The translations under genes were made by a program, and so were the position numbers. The notes below the pieces were generated by a model. That model saw only the letters and a list, made by a program, of their open reading frames with translations, searched no databases and was not told where the DNA came from. From Stentor roeselii (Eukaryota; Ciliophora; Heterotrichea; Heterotrichida; Stentoridae), in NCBI GenBank assembly GCA_006503475.1, contig RSEH01000200.1, positions 25,578 to 89,577 of the forward strand: DNA of 64,000 bases. Reading direction: 5' to 3'. Every line of letters begins with the position of its first letter. Position 1 is the stretch's first letter. Of the stretch, positions 1 to 9,903 are shown piece by piece.

Positions 1-1
1 T

Positions 2-2044
2 GTTGTTGTTTTTGACTCGAGTCACTGTCTTCTGCATTTGAAGAACTTGAATGGCTTTCGCAGTGCTTATGCGGTTTCGAATGGACTTTTCGTGTTTACT
101 TTGAATGCGGTTTATAAGTGGACTGGCAATGGGATCCGTGATTGGGTGTTAGAAGTTTTAGTGGACAGGGGGAATGCCAGGGTGTTAGGGTGTTACTTGA
201 ACTCCTTGCTTGTACAGGGAGAAATTGACTGGGAAGTAAAAACAGAACTAGGAAAAAGTGAGTCTTTTGAAAAAATCCTGTCACCGAAAAGTTTGACTAC
301 TGAAAAAAAAGTCTATTCTCAGTATTTTCCACAAGATAACAGCTTTAATAAGATTCTTGAATATCGAAAACAACATAAAATAGCGGGTCGGATTTCTCAG
401 TTTGTTCAACCGCTTTGCTTACCATGGCTTAGATTTGCTTGGGAACAGCTTTGGAGGTTCAGTCAGATTAAAAAGTTGCAGAGTAGGTCCAGGGCTTTGT
501 CACAGTTGCCGGTTCTTACTGCAAAAGTTATACAAAAAGCGATTTATCTTGATTTTTCTTTTGCTTTTGAAAAAATTTTCAGGTTTACTATTGCGCAGGT
601 TAGGGAAGAAGCTGAGGATTTTGAGATTAATGTAAACAAGGCTAGGAGTAGAAGAGAGAAATTTTTTGAATGCTTTAAAAAGCTGAAAAATAAGGAAATT
701 GTTAGATATGGAGAAATTTTCATAGGGTCTATCAAATTTTTACTGAAAATCATGAAAAAAAGAGAAAATTCCATTAAAAAAATCTTTATTTACGCGAAAA
801 AGGCAGATCGAAGTGCTGTTTCTTTAAAGTTCTATAAATGGCTGTTAATATACGAGCGGTCTTTAGACCTTTTTAAAGCCTCTCACATATTTTCTCATCT
901 TTTTTTAAAGAAACATGGCGGACACGCCATGCGACTTCTAAAGTCTTATCATTTTTACCGAAAATTCCAACTAAGCAAGTTAAAAAGTGCGATATTATTA
1001 TTATACAAAAGGCGCTACATCAGTTCAATAATCAAGCCCTTCAACAAATGGTCTCAAATCGGTATCAAGTCCTCAGTACTCAAAGAAAAATCCCTAAGTC
1101 TCTACAAGTCCTTAGCCAAAAACATCTACTCAGTTCTTCATTTAAAGCTTCGATCATCTTTAAAGTTTTCCTTTTCCCATCTCCTTCAAAATTCCCTGCA
1201 TAAAAAACGTGTAAAGCTTTTTCGAAACCCTTTCCTTTACTTCTCGACAGTATTTTCTAAAATCATCTGCCGTTTAAAGTTCTCAACGTTTTCCATTCTT
1301 TCAAGAACACGTGAAAAAACAAGTTTCACGATTAACCTTGACTCATCTGGAAGACTTACAAGTTTGGGCTTCGTGATAGAAAAAATTTACTCAGAACAAC
1401 TGAGACACGCTTTTGAAAAACTGGAAATTTCTGCGAAATTGAAGAAAAAATTAAAAAAAAATGTAAAGAATGAAGATTTTCATGAACAAACTCTTACTTT
1501 TTTCAATTCTCCTCCTGATGACTATCAAAATCCTTTTGTTTTAAATCAGACTGTGCCCAAGTTGCAGCTTGGAAATGTTGAAAATATGAAAAAACCGCCG
1601 ATTTCTTCGAGAAATTCTAAATATTATGTCAAGGTCAAACCTAAACCTCCTTCTAGGTCTGGATCTTTCACTGCTAATGATAATCGAGAAGACTCTTTGT
1701 CTAGAAGAAAAAATTATGACAACCAACTTAGGAAAAAAATTAAAGATTTGGATAAAACTTCTCAGAGACATAATTCGGTTAAAAGTGTTGAAAAGTTACT
1801 TGCGAAAAAACCACCGAAGAGGAAGTATATTGAAAATAGAGGTGAAAGAGAGACTCCTAAGAATAATGAAGAGTTTTTTAAGGTTTCTTTAGCGGTTTTG
1901 GGAATCAGGAAGTTTTTTGAAAAAAATGAGTTTACACTTTTAATGTCGACATTTAAGATATTGAAAACCTGTTTCAAGTACTCAAAAAACCCATACTCCC
2001 GTTGTTTCCGATACTCCCCAGACAAATCCAATATTTTTAACTAA
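2..2044 (+). CDS. Large basic protein, 5' end cut by window edge
   Basis: Unrecognised protein. The frame is open right up to the left edge and the first in-frame ATG lies hundreds of codons in, so the true start is upstream of the window. The visible part is about 680 residues, very rich in Lys, Arg, Ser and Phe. Short aromatic/basic helical stretches such as FYKWLLIYE and FNKWSQIGIK faintly recall Sfi1-type centrin-binding repeats, which are common in ciliates, but I cannot show a regular repeat. The last 200 residues are low-complexity and charged. It ends in TAA and converges on the next small gene. A 15-mer at 1825-1839 fits the local intron rule but need not be spliced. Confidence 0.75.
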   Translation, partial: VVVFDSSHCLLHLKNLNGFRSAYAVSNGLFVFTLNAVYKWTGNGIRDWVLEVLVDRGNARVLGCYLNSLLVQGEIDWEVKTELGKSESFEKILSPKSLTTEKKVYSQYFPQDNSFNKILEYRKQHKIAGRISQFVQPLCLPWLRFAWEQLWRFSQIKKLQSRSRALSQLPVLTAKVIQKAIYLDFSFAFEKIFRFTIAQVREEAEDFEINVNKARSRREKFFECFKKLKNKEIVRYGEIFIGSIKFLLKIMKKRENSIKKIFIYAKKADRSAVSLKFYKWLLIYERSLDLFKASHIFSHLFLKKHGGHAMRLLKSYHFYRKFQLSKLKSAILLLYKRRYISSIIKPFNKWSQIGIKSSVLKEKSLSLYKSLAKNIYSVLHLKLRSSLKFSFSHLLQNSLHKKRVKLFRNPFLYFSTVFSKIICRLKFSTFSILSRTREKTSFTINLDSSGRLTSLGFVIEKIYSEQLRHAFEKLEISAKLKKKLKKNVKNEDFHEQTLTFFNSPPDDYQNPFVLNQTVPKLQLGNVENMKKPPISSRNSKYYVKVKPKPPSRSGSFTANDNREDSLSRRKNYDNQLRKKIKDLDKTSQRHNSVKSVEKLLAKKPPKRKYIENRGERETPKNNEEFFKVSLAVLGIRKFFEKNEFTLLMSTFKILKTCFKYSKNPYSRCFRYSPDKSNIFN

Positions 2045-2152
2045 CTTGTTATCCCTACCAGTACGAATCCAAAACCCAACCAATTCAAACCAAAAAAAAT
2101 TCAAAGTCCTAAATCTAATCAAATAATTTCATTATTCACTTAAATCATTCAT

Positions 2153-2383
2153 CTATTCGACACACTTCACACTAAGCGAGTAGCTAGCTGCGGCTTTCTT
2201 GATTTCTTGAATCGAGAAAAAATTTTCAGAAGATTGACTTGAAGGCTGAGTCGGAGAAGGTCTTTTTCTATTCTGACGACGTTTTTTTTTCGATTCCTTT
2301 CTCTTATTCAGTTGCCAAGACTTAGAATACTCGGCCCATTCCTTAGAGAGTTTTGAATTAGGTTCGAGGTAAGTGTATTTCAT
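2153..2383 (-). CDS. Small basic hypothetical protein (76 aa)
   Basis: Unrecognised 76-residue protein starting at ATG and ending in TAG. A central run of Lys and Arg (KKKRRQNRKR) followed by a Ser/Pro/Thr segment could be a nuclear localisation or nucleic-acid-binding tail; that is inference. Codon choice resembles the neighbouring genes, and it sits convergently to the preceding gene and divergently to the following one, sharing a 174-bp C-rich spacer with the latter. Its short length makes it less certain than its neighbours. Confidence 0.5.
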   Translation of the reverse strand: MKYTYLEPNSKLSKEWAEYSKSWQLNKRKESKKKRRQNRKRPSPTQPSSQSSENFFSIQEIKKAAASYSLSVKCVE

Positions 2384-2557
2384 TTAATGGCTATTATATT
2401 TCATTTTCCTAACAACCCAAGTAAGCATCGACTTAACCTCTCTATTGAAAATGAGTCAAATTCACTACCTTGACATTTTTTCACTCCCTCTTCATATTCC
2501 CCCTATCATCAAGTCCTTCTCCCTCCTAATCTTCCTTCATTCCAATACTTTTCATTC

Positions 2558-4192
2558 ATGGCTGACAAGTCAAAAAAACCTGAAGACGTTAATCAAATAG
2601 AAAAACACTTAAACAGCAAACTTTTTCAGAAATTTCTTCAAAAAGAAGGCGACAAGTTGACAGAAGCGAATCTTGTCCCTCGGGCAGAACCGCTTTCGAA
2701 GCCTGTTAAAAGAGCAGAGCCTGAGACTCGTCAAGTGGCTTTAAAACAACGACAGGCACCTGACCCTGACTATTGGCCTGAGTCTCGAAGTAAGGACGAC
2801 TGGAGAAGATTTGAAGAAGTTTCTGAACCTCCTGTTAAGACCCGGTCGAAATTCATGGAAGAAGAAGAAGTTTATGTACAGCCTCAAAGGTTTAACCCTG
2901 AACCTCCTGAGACTTTCTTTAGACAGTCTTCGATTAGGTCTCCTCAGATTGATGAAAGACCTTCTAGGAGCAGGTGGCAGGATGATCCTTATCAAGGGGG
3001 TAGGGAAGATGATGGGTTTCCTAGAGACTCTGAACTTAAGGGATTCTCGGATTATATACCGCCTGGAGAAAGCTTTGTTTATTTTGAACCGGTTCCGGAA
3101 AACCCAGCTCCTAAACCGAAACCTAATTTATCAAATTATTACCCGGATCCGTTAGTTTCCTTGACATCATCCAACCAGCAACTTCAAGACCTCGAAGACC
3201 GTTTGCGTTCAAAAGAAATAGAAATAAGCCAATACAAGCAAGACATAGACCACCTGAAGTCCGACCTTCAAGACCTCGAAGAAAAGCTCGACAGCAAGTC
3301 TGACTTAGAAAGAAGACTAAAAAACCTCCGAGTGGAAAAAGAGATGCACGAGCGTAAATCCCGAGGACTCGAAGAAGAAAACAACGAATTAAAGCGTCAA
3401 CTCGACATGCTTCGAGAAGACGTGGAAAACGCTCGATTTAAGGCAGACGACGTAGAAAGAGCCTCAAAGTTAAAAATTCAAGACCTTGAGCGTGAACTGA
3501 GGTCTTCAAGAGAAAGAATAAGTGACTTAGAACGAGAACTAACAAGAGAAAAAGGAAAATCTCGGAAGACTTACCAAGATGACTACCAGGACTATGACAG
3601 GAACTACTACGAAGATGATAAAAAAAACAAATGGGACTACCCGGAAGAGCCGCGAAGAGGGAAAAGAGACGATTTTTACTATGAAGAACCTCGCAAAGGC
3701 AACAAGCGGCAGGACTACTACGAGGAAGACACCCGCAAGACTAAAAGGCAGGACTACTACGACGAAGAACCTAGAAAAAATAAACAAAATGACTGGTACC
3801 AAGACCCTTATCAAGATAAAAAAAATAGAAAAGAAGAACCTTACTCTGATCGTGGATTTAATGAAAAAAATGATGAATTTCGCCCTGATAAAATTAAAGA
3901 ACAGGTCAAAGCTCGCATTGGAGCAACTAATTCTTCTTCGGTCTCTTCGGCTTTGAATTGGGGAGAAAAACCACGAAAAAATGGGGAAATACTTAATTTG
4001 GAAAATCAGATACTTGCTTTACAAACTGATAAAAAAAGATTTGAAGAGGAACTCGCGAAAATACCGGAACATGGCAAAAAAATCGCTTTGATTAGAAGAA
4101 GAGAAGAAATTGAAAATGAACTTGTTGGGATTCATTCTAAGATGGCTAATCTTAAAATTAGGGTCAAGCAGCTACAATCGAAAGATAATTAA
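2558..4192 (+). CDS. Coiled-coil protein with Tyr/charged repeat region (544 aa)
   Basis: Unrecognised. The N-terminal third is Pro/Glu/Arg-rich and probably disordered. Residues about 205-335 form a long coiled coil rich in Leu, Glu and Lys. Residues about 340-425 are a degenerate repeat of acidic-Tyr-basic units (YYEEPRK-like, at least three copies). The C-terminal 75 residues form a second helical segment with a conserved-looking IPEHGKKIALIRRREEIENEL motif shape (about residue 500). This is typical of a cytoskeletal or basal-body scaffold, but that is inference from composition. The start is the first ATG after a strongly C-rich leader. It ends in TAA, with the next same-frame ATG only 6 bp downstream. 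Confidence 0.85.
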   Translation: MADKSKKPEDVNQIEKHLNSKLFQKFLQKEGDKLTEANLVPRAEPLSKPVKRAEPETRQVALKQRQAPDPDYWPESRSKDDWRRFEEVSEPPVKTRSKFMEEEEVYVQPQRFNPEPPETFFRQSSIRSPQIDERPSRSRWQDDPYQGGREDDGFPRDSELKGFSDYIPPGESFVYFEPVPENPAPKPKPNLSNYYPDPLVSLTSSNQQLQDLEDRLRSKEIEISQYKQDIDHLKSDLQDLEEKLDSKSDLERRLKNLRVEKEMHERKSRGLEEENNELKRQLDMLREDVENARFKADDVERASKLKIQDLERELRSSRERISDLERELTREKGKSRKTYQDDYQDYDRNYYEDDKKNKWDYPEEPRRGKRDDFYYEEPRKGNKRQDYYEEDTRKTKRQDYYDEEPRKNKQNDWYQDPYQDKKNRKEEPYSDRGFNEKNDEFRPDKIKEQVKARIGATNSSSVSSALNWGEKPRKNGEILNLENQILALQTDKKRFEEELAKIPEHGKKIALIRRREEIENELVGIHSKMANLKIRVKQLQSKDN

Positions 4193-4198
4193 CTAAAA

Positions 4199-4792
4199 AT
4201 GTCTTTAGAATCTAGGCAGGGGGAACAGGCTTATTTGAAAATTGTGGAAAATCTTGTTGCTTTGATGGCGGATAGGATTATGAAAACTTTTATGTTTCAA
4301 AGTTTTGATGAGAGTATTTTTCCTATGCAGTTTTTAGAACTTTATAAGAAACTTGTGAAGATTGAAGCGAATCGGATGACTTTCCCAAAATTTTCCCAAG
4401 GAATTCAAAGTTTAACAACATTCCTATTATCCAAATACCCTCAAGACACTGAATCCGAGTCATCAAACTCGAGATCGGAAACCTTTTCTCCAGGTTTCGA
4501 GCAAGTTCACACAGCAAAAGGTTATTTCTGGGGAAACAAAGGTCAACTAGAAGACATCGAAGAAGAAGACCACACCAAGCTCCAAGACGTGAGATTTCAC
4601 AGTCAGCCCCGAAAAGCAAGAGACCCAAGTCCCACAAAGTCAACATTTAAATACAGCCTTGCAAGAAACTTCGGAAAAGACGACGTGTTAGGAAGGTACA
4701 ATAAAATGACTGAAAAATTTTTAGACAGGAAGAAAGGGACGAAAGAAGACTCTCTTCTTTTCAGTAACGGGATTTTTTTCCATGTTCCTTAA
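4199..4792 (+). CDS. Hypothetical protein (197 aa), tandem to coiled-coil gene
   Basis: Unrecognised 197-residue protein. The first 80 residues look globular and helical (LKIVENLVALMADRIMKTF); the remainder is Ser/Thr/charged and probably disordered. It lies in the same frame as the preceding gene, separated only by a TAA stop and six bases. No 15-nt GT...AG segment spans that stop, so a spliced fusion is not supported. It may be a separate gene with almost no spacer, as for BUD31 and the ArfGAP-like gene in this window, or a readthrough extension. It converges with the following minus-strand gene with 9 bp between stops. Confidence 0.7.
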   Translation: MSLESRQGEQAYLKIVENLVALMADRIMKTFMFQSFDESIFPMQFLELYKKLVKIEANRMTFPKFSQGIQSLTTFLLSKYPQDTESESSNSRSETFSPGFEQVHTAKGYFWGNKGQLEDIEEEDHTKLQDVRFHSQPRKARDPSPTKSTFKYSLARNFGKDDVLGRYNKMTEKFLDRKKGTKEDSLLFSNGIFFHVP

Positions 4793-4801
4793 TGTAATTA
4801 A

Positions 4802-6253
4802 TTAGTCGGATTCACTCTCGACTGTTTCTGAGTCTTCTTGATGACTGGACTCCGGAGGCTCTTCAAGGATTATGTCGAGTTTTGACCTGTTTTGAGTTTG
4901 GAGATGCTTTTGGAATCGATCGGCTAAGAACTCGAGCTCGGACTTTTGAAATTTTAAAGTTGTTATTAGGTTGATCAGTTCTGATGATTTTAACTTTAAG
5001 TCTTGCATTGTTTTTGAGGTGAAGGCTTTTAGATGGGACTGGGATTCTGAGAGACTTTCGAAGATTTTAGAGTATTGATGGTATTTTTCGTTTAGGAGAT
5101 TTGAGAGATTGGATAATTCGGATTCTCGGTGTTGGAGAGATTGCTCTTTGGCTTCGAAATCTTGGTTTATCTTTTCGATTTTCTCGTTTAATTCGATGTA
5201 GGCTATGTCAAGTTCTTTCTGATTTTCAATAGATTTATTTTCAAAAGGTGAAATAGCCTCAGTAGGTGAGTTTAAAGGGCTAAAGTCAGAAAAACTCAAA
5301 ATATGATCTGATTCTAACCGAGTAGTCCTACTACCAATTTTTTCTTTAATTTTTTCTAACTTTTCTTGAAGAAACAATGACTTTTCTTTTTCAAACTCTG
5401 CTTTTTCTTCAGCAAAATTAGATATTTTCATCTGAAACATCGATTCTTTAGTCTCCATCTCAGAGATTCTTGTAGAAAGTTCCCATTGAGCCTTTTCCAA
5501 CTTAAGAATCTCGGAATTAATATAATTCTGTTTTTGATTTGAAGAACATTCCAGATCCTTAAAATATTTTTCATATTCAGCAACTTTTAGTATCATTAGA
5601 TTTTCCTGACTTTCCAGCTGAGCTTTTTTATGTTCCAACTCAGCTAAAACCTGACCAATCAATTCTTTTTGTCCATTTAAAACTTTTCTATCACTTTCAA
5701 ATAGTTTTTCTTCCTCTTCTTTAAAAATTTCCCAAGATTTTTTATCATTTTCTAAGTTTTTCACTAATTTCTTTAATTTTAACAGCTCGTTTTTTACTGT
5801 TTGAGCTTTGTTTTTTACTTTAATTTCTCTTATTTTCAAGATTTTTTCAAATTTCATCAGATTTTTAAGAGTTTCTTTTGCCTTGATTCGCGATTGTTCT
5901 TCTAAATCGTTTTTTGAAGAAAAGCTTGTAAGACTTGTTTGTTTTTGATGTAAAACTAGCTGATTTGAGTGTTTTTCCAGGAATTCATCGACTGATTGCT
6001 TGAACATGGAAAGGATTTGATCTAAAAACGAGCCGGATTCTTTTGAAAAGTTGAAAGTTGGGGAAATTCTTCTTATTTCTATTAACAGTGATGTGCAGAA
6101 TTTGGAATAGGAGAGATTGGGTGAATTTTTCTCTAAGGTGTATGAAAATAAACGCTTGTGGGTTGTGAATCTTTCAAAGAAGGGTGAATGGTCATTTGAA
6201 TACTTATCAGGCTTTCTCAATGAATGAGGAACTTCTGGAGTTTTATCTGCCAT
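4802..6253 (-). CDS. Coiled-coil protein (483 aa)
   Basis: Unrecognised. After a 110-residue N-terminal region with possible globular character (HKRLFSYTLEKN, LLIEIRRISPTF), residues about 120-450 are almost continuous coiled coil, dense in Leu, Glu and Lys, with one probable break near residues 310-340 (a Ser/Pro-rich stretch). The C terminus is acidic (DSETVESESD). The ATG is the first in frame and the upstream flank is G/T-rich on the plus strand, as at other minus-strand starts here. A structural or cytoskeletal role is likely from composition only. Confidence 0.85.
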   Translation of the reverse strand: MADKTPEVPHSLRKPDKYSNDHSPFFERFTTHKRLFSYTLEKNSPNLSYSKFCTSLLIEIRRISPTFNFSKESGSFLDQILSMFKQSVDEFLEKHSNQLVLHQKQTSLTSFSSKNDLEEQSRIKAKETLKNLMKFEKILKIREIKVKNKAQTVKNELLKLKKLVKNLENDKKSWEIFKEEEEKLFESDRKVLNGQKELIGQVLAELEHKKAQLESQENLMILKVAEYEKYFKDLECSSNQKQNYINSEILKLEKAQWELSTRISEMETKESMFQMKISNFAEEKAEFEKEKSLFLQEKLEKIKEKIGSRTTRLESDHILSFSDFSPLNSPTEAISPFENKSIENQKELDIAYIELNEKIEKINQDFEAKEQSLQHRESELSNLSNLLNEKYHQYSKIFESLSESQSHLKAFTSKTMQDLKLKSSELINLITTLKFQKSELEFLADRFQKHLQTQNRSKLDIILEEPPESSHQEDSETVESESD

Positions 6254-7056
6254 TGTTGGGATTATTAGGGTGTTAACCGAATCAATCAGCAGATTGAAGA
6301 TGAATGGGTTTTTTAGGTTTGATTTGGATGAATAGTGGAATTTTTTGAGGTGTATTAAATTTTTAGTTTATTTCATATTTTTGAGCTGAAATTTTATTTA
6401 AACATCTTCTATATAATACTTTTTAAGATACCCTTGTCAAAATAATTTCATAAAGTGCTTCAGCCTTTACTCCTTCTCGTGAAAATCTTGTAATTAAACC
6501 AAAAATCTAATATTTTAAATTTCCTGACTACTCTCAAATCATTTATCCCATTCAAAATTTTTTTTTTTAAAATAACCAATAATATAAATTTTCCTAATAA
6601 TAAAACTCTTGCATTGGCTTAAAGTTTAATCAATTTACTATTTAATGTAATTTCGATAAATCTCGTGATTATCTGTGAAGCTTAATAAACATAAATTTTT
6701 ATAAATTTTCTATTATAAGCCAGAAGTGTTTCCAAGTGTACAGATCCCAGAGATACGAAAAGATTTTCTCAGTTTCAGAGATCTACTTCATAATTATGTA
6801 AACGATCTTGAATTCAATTTTATCACAATTATTACAATATTCTTAATAAGAGAAAAATTTAATTTCAAGATAGCTGGTAACCGAGTTGTTTTTGGTTGAA
6901 TGGATAAGGATTGGAACTCTAACATTAAGTAAATAATCATTTGATTTTTGTTGAATAAATATTTTTCATGAATAATCACACATTAATACTTAAAACTCTA
7001 AAACAAAAAAGATCAATTTTGTCCTATTTATTATCTTACCAAAAGACCTTAATAAA
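6254..7056. other. Intergenic region, AT-rich
   Basis: About 800 bp between two divergent genes. It is strongly AT-rich with stops in all frames. I found no tRNA-like T-loop, no convincing reading frame and no 15-nt intron that would join exons. It presumably holds promoters for both flanking genes. Confidence 0.6.
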
Positions 7057-9486
7057 ATGGAAAAAAAAAATCAGCCAAGTTCTACATTTAAGCACTCGTC
7101 TACATTAACAACTGAAAAAAACACTTACTTAATTCAGCAACTTCTGCCTTCACGTTCTGATATCCAGTTATTCAGATGTTCGAGAGATGATCACTTCTAC
7201 CTTCTTAAAGTCTACCAAGACACAAACCACCTCGCCTTACTCCAAAGAGAAAATATTTTCGTCAATCAAATGATATTCGAAAGTCAAGAAGCTGAACTTT
7301 CATTAAAAATCGTCGATAAAAACATATCAGATCCCCCCTTCTTCTTAATATACGATCTAGAAGACTTCACTTGCCTATCAAGCAGTTTGGCATCACTGAA
7401 CCCAGAGGTTCACACACAGTTAATCAAAAACCTTTTAAAACTCCTAAGACGACTTTTTTCCTTGGAACTTATTCATTCAAACCTGAACCTTGAAAGCATT
7501 TTCATCAATAAAAAATTTCAAGTCAAGGTGATCGGCTTTGAAAATTGCATAAAATTAGAACAATTAAAAGAAAAAAACACTAAAACTTTTTTTTTTATTC
7601 AAGAAGAAACTTTTAAAGCCCCTGAACTGCTGAACTCAGGATATCCTGTTGGAAGGATGATTGATGTCTGGAGTTTGGCTTGTATTATAATGAAAATAAT
7701 TCTTCCTTTACATAAATGTCATTCCGCCGCATGGATCAAGAGCTTTCTTGCAAAAATTAATGAAAGTCAAGTTATTCATGAAAATATTAAAAAAATGATC
7801 GATTCCATGCTTTTATCTGACCCGCTTTTGAGACCTACTCCGAAAACTCTTCTAATAGCGATGGATCTGGCGGAACCTAGATTAAACACTCGAAATTCAA
7901 ATAAAAATACCTCTAGTCTTGTAAAGATTATTATTGATGATAAAATTAAATATACACATTGTGACTTGGGTCAAGAGTTAGTTCGGAGAATCACTGAAAG
8001 ACCTGAAAGGATTAAAAAGCTTGATGGTTGTCTTCTTGGGTTCAAATTCAAAAATTTTTCACAGGTTTTAAGAGGATTTTTTGTTTTGCAAGTGATTTGT
8101 TTTGGCTTGGATATCAAATTGATTAAACAGGATATTCAGAATATTGTGAATTCGTTTTGTAATAAGAATTTTGAAAGAGTTAGAGAGAGGGAGTTTTTTT
8201 ATATTGTGGATATTTATCGAGGAGTTGTTCAGATGAAAAATGATTTGTGCTTTAATCAGAATTTCAAATTTAACTTAACCGCAACCAATAAAACAGTCAT
8301 CAATTACAACAAAATTAAAAAATATTCCAATATTTTATTAGAGCTCATTCAAAATATCTTATTTCGTTTAAATCTCCAAGACTATAAAAAAATAATAAAG
8401 CAGTCAATAAAAGAAATACTAATTCTTTCACAACATTTCCTAACTTCAGAAGACCTTCAAAACGATCCTAACACCCTTGAAAAATTCTTAATATTCAGGA
8501 AAAGGTTTTCGAAAACTCTTCAATCCGTTTACAAAAAATACGGCTTCATTAATTTAGACCCAGCCCCTCTTCAATTAGTCCAAAACTACTTCAGTGACCA
8601 CATAATAGATTCAATAAAATATATAAACCCATTTAAAATAGAAGTGAAATACCAAATAGGGCATGGAGCCTTTAGTTTTGTGATGAAAGGATTGTATAAA
8701 ACCCAACCAGTTGCTTTAAAAATTCTAAAGAAAAAATTTGGTATTAAAGATAAAAAAGCTTCATTAATAATAAAAAGAGAAATCAAATTGCTTCAATCAT
8801 TCAATCATGAAAACATCACTTTTTTTTTCGGAGTATTCAAAACAACTAAAAATATTTTCGAGATTAAATCAATTCAAGAGTTTTTACCAATTAAACTTAC
8901 TATCCTTGTTTTAGAATATTGTGATGGAGGAAGCTTAGAAAACTTCATTTATAGCACTAAAAGTTTCATTACTTTTAAACAAAAATTTAAGATTTTAAGA
9001 GATATTGTCAATGGAATGGTTTATCTTCACTCTCATGATCCTCCGATTATTCATAGAGATTTAAAGCCGCAGAATATTTTGCTTGTAAAAAGCATTTTAT
9101 CAAAAAAAGACATCCCACAAGTGAAAATCACTGATTTTGGGATCTCAAAGTGCTTTGACGAAAATATGACCACAAGACAAGGAACTCAAGAGTATATGGC
9201 TCCTGAAGTGATGGAGTCTAAAAGATATGATAGCAAATGTGATGTTTATTCATTTGGAATTATTCTTTGGCAGCTTTTTAGTGGACGACTTCCGTACAGT
9301 GATTTGCCAGGATTTAATATTTATTCTGTTTTTCAGAAAAATGTAAGACCGAATATATCTGAATTGCCAAGTGAGGTGCCTGATTATATTAAAGTATTAA
9401 TGAGTAAATCGTGGGATCCCAACCCGGACATGAGACCATCTTTTCAAGAAATACATGAGATTATAGAGGCAGTAACAATTGAATGA
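7057..9486 (+). CDS. Tandem pseudokinase - TKL-type protein kinase (809 aa)
   Basis: Two kinase-like domains in one chain. Domain 1 (about residues 20-275) keeps the fold landmarks, including a VAIK-like Lys (YLLK, about 51), KAPE (188-191) and IDVWSLACII. Its HRD motif has become HSN (140-142) and its DFG position reads GFE (160-162), so it is a predicted pseudokinase. Domain 2 (about 530-805) looks catalytically complete: glycine loop GHGAFSFV (535-542), VALK Lys555, Glu575, HRDLKPQN (666-673), DFG (693-695), MAPE (714-717) and DVYSFGIILWQL. GT/SxxYMAPE and the DVYSFG motif place it with TKL/RAF-MLK-like kinases. The linker (about 290-520) is helical and unrecognised. It ends in TGA. Confidence 0.92.
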   Translation: MEKKNQPSSTFKHSSTLTTEKNTYLIQQLLPSRSDIQLFRCSRDDHFYLLKVYQDTNHLALLQRENIFVNQMIFESQEAELSLKIVDKNISDPPFFLIYDLEDFTCLSSSLASLNPEVHTQLIKNLLKLLRRLFSLELIHSNLNLESIFINKKFQVKVIGFENCIKLEQLKEKNTKTFFFIQEETFKAPELLNSGYPVGRMIDVWSLACIIMKIILPLHKCHSAAWIKSFLAKINESQVIHENIKKMIDSMLLSDPLLRPTPKTLLIAMDLAEPRLNTRNSNKNTSSLVKIIIDDKIKYTHCDLGQELVRRITERPERIKKLDGCLLGFKFKNFSQVLRGFFVLQVICFGLDIKLIKQDIQNIVNSFCNKNFERVREREFFYIVDIYRGVVQMKNDLCFNQNFKFNLTATNKTVINYNKIKKYSNILLELIQNILFRLNLQDYKKIIKQSIKEILILSQHFLTSEDLQNDPNTLEKFLIFRKRFSKTLQSVYKKYGFINLDPAPLQLVQNYFSDHIIDSIKYINPFKIEVKYQIGHGAFSFVMKGLYKTQPVALKILKKKFGIKDKKASLIIKREIKLLQSFNHENITFFFGVFKTTKNIFEIKSIQEFLPIKLTILVLEYCDGGSLENFIYSTKSFITFKQKFKILRDIVNGMVYLHSHDPPIIHRDLKPQNILLVKSILSKKDIPQVKITDFGISKCFDENMTTRQGTQEYMAPEVMESKRYDSKCDVYSFGIILWQLFSGRLPYSDLPGFNIYSVFQKNVRPNISELPSEVPDYIKVLMSKSWDPNPDMRPSFQEIHEIIEAVTIE

Positions 9487-9539
9487 TAATATGTTCATTA
9501 AAATATCATAATTTTACATAAAAATTAATCGTATAATCC

Positions 9540-9860
9540 CTTTAAATAAATCATCTCTAATATAAAGATCAAGGGATTATACCAACGAACTATTTAATAA
9601 ACCATCCATAATATTAAGTTCATAAATTCTTATCAACAAACCAATCAATATAATCCCATTAAATAAAGCATCCATAATATAAAGATCATAAGCTTCCATC
9701 AACCATCTATTAAATAAATTCAAAAAAATATAATCAAAATAATAAACTCTCATCAAAAAATAAATCCCTATAATCCCCATAAAAAAACAATCCATAATAT
9801 AAAAATCAAAAGCATCCATCACCCAATTCATAAATAAATAATCCACTAACCATAAATTCC
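9540..9860. repeat. Degenerate AT-rich minisatellite (~50-66 bp unit)
   Basis: Between the kinase and the phosphatase, a C/A-rich motif around TCCATAATAT recurs: exact at 9605-9614, 9671-9680 and 9791-9800, with a variant (TCTCTAATAT) at 9554-9563 and a weaker copy near 9735. Spacings are about 51, 66 and 120 (two units). Accompanying words such as AATAAA, ATAATCCC and AAATCATAA recur in each unit. It is stop-free on the minus strand for 89 codons only because the repeat lacks stops in that frame. Confidence 0.65.
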
Positions 9861-9903
9861 CATAAACAAACTAATCCATATTAACCCATTAAATAAGACC
9901 CAT

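Noticed and set aside
1825-1839. GTATATTGAAAATAG, a 15-mer fitting the intron rule inside the first gene
   Set aside because: The frame is open with or without it and there is no homology to decide; chance matches are expected.
6353-6367. GTATTAAATTTTTAG, another 15-mer with GTA...TAG
   Set aside because: Has T instead of A at position 10 and no flanking exons to join.
6794-6979. 61-codon minus-strand frame in the 0.8-kb spacer
   Set aside because: Ile/Asn/Leu-rich as expected of random AT-rich DNA; no recognisable motif.
9577-9846. 89-codon minus-strand frame rich in Ile, Leu, Met and Tyr
   Set aside because: It is the translation of a degenerate tandem repeat and shows the repeat period; no start context or homology.
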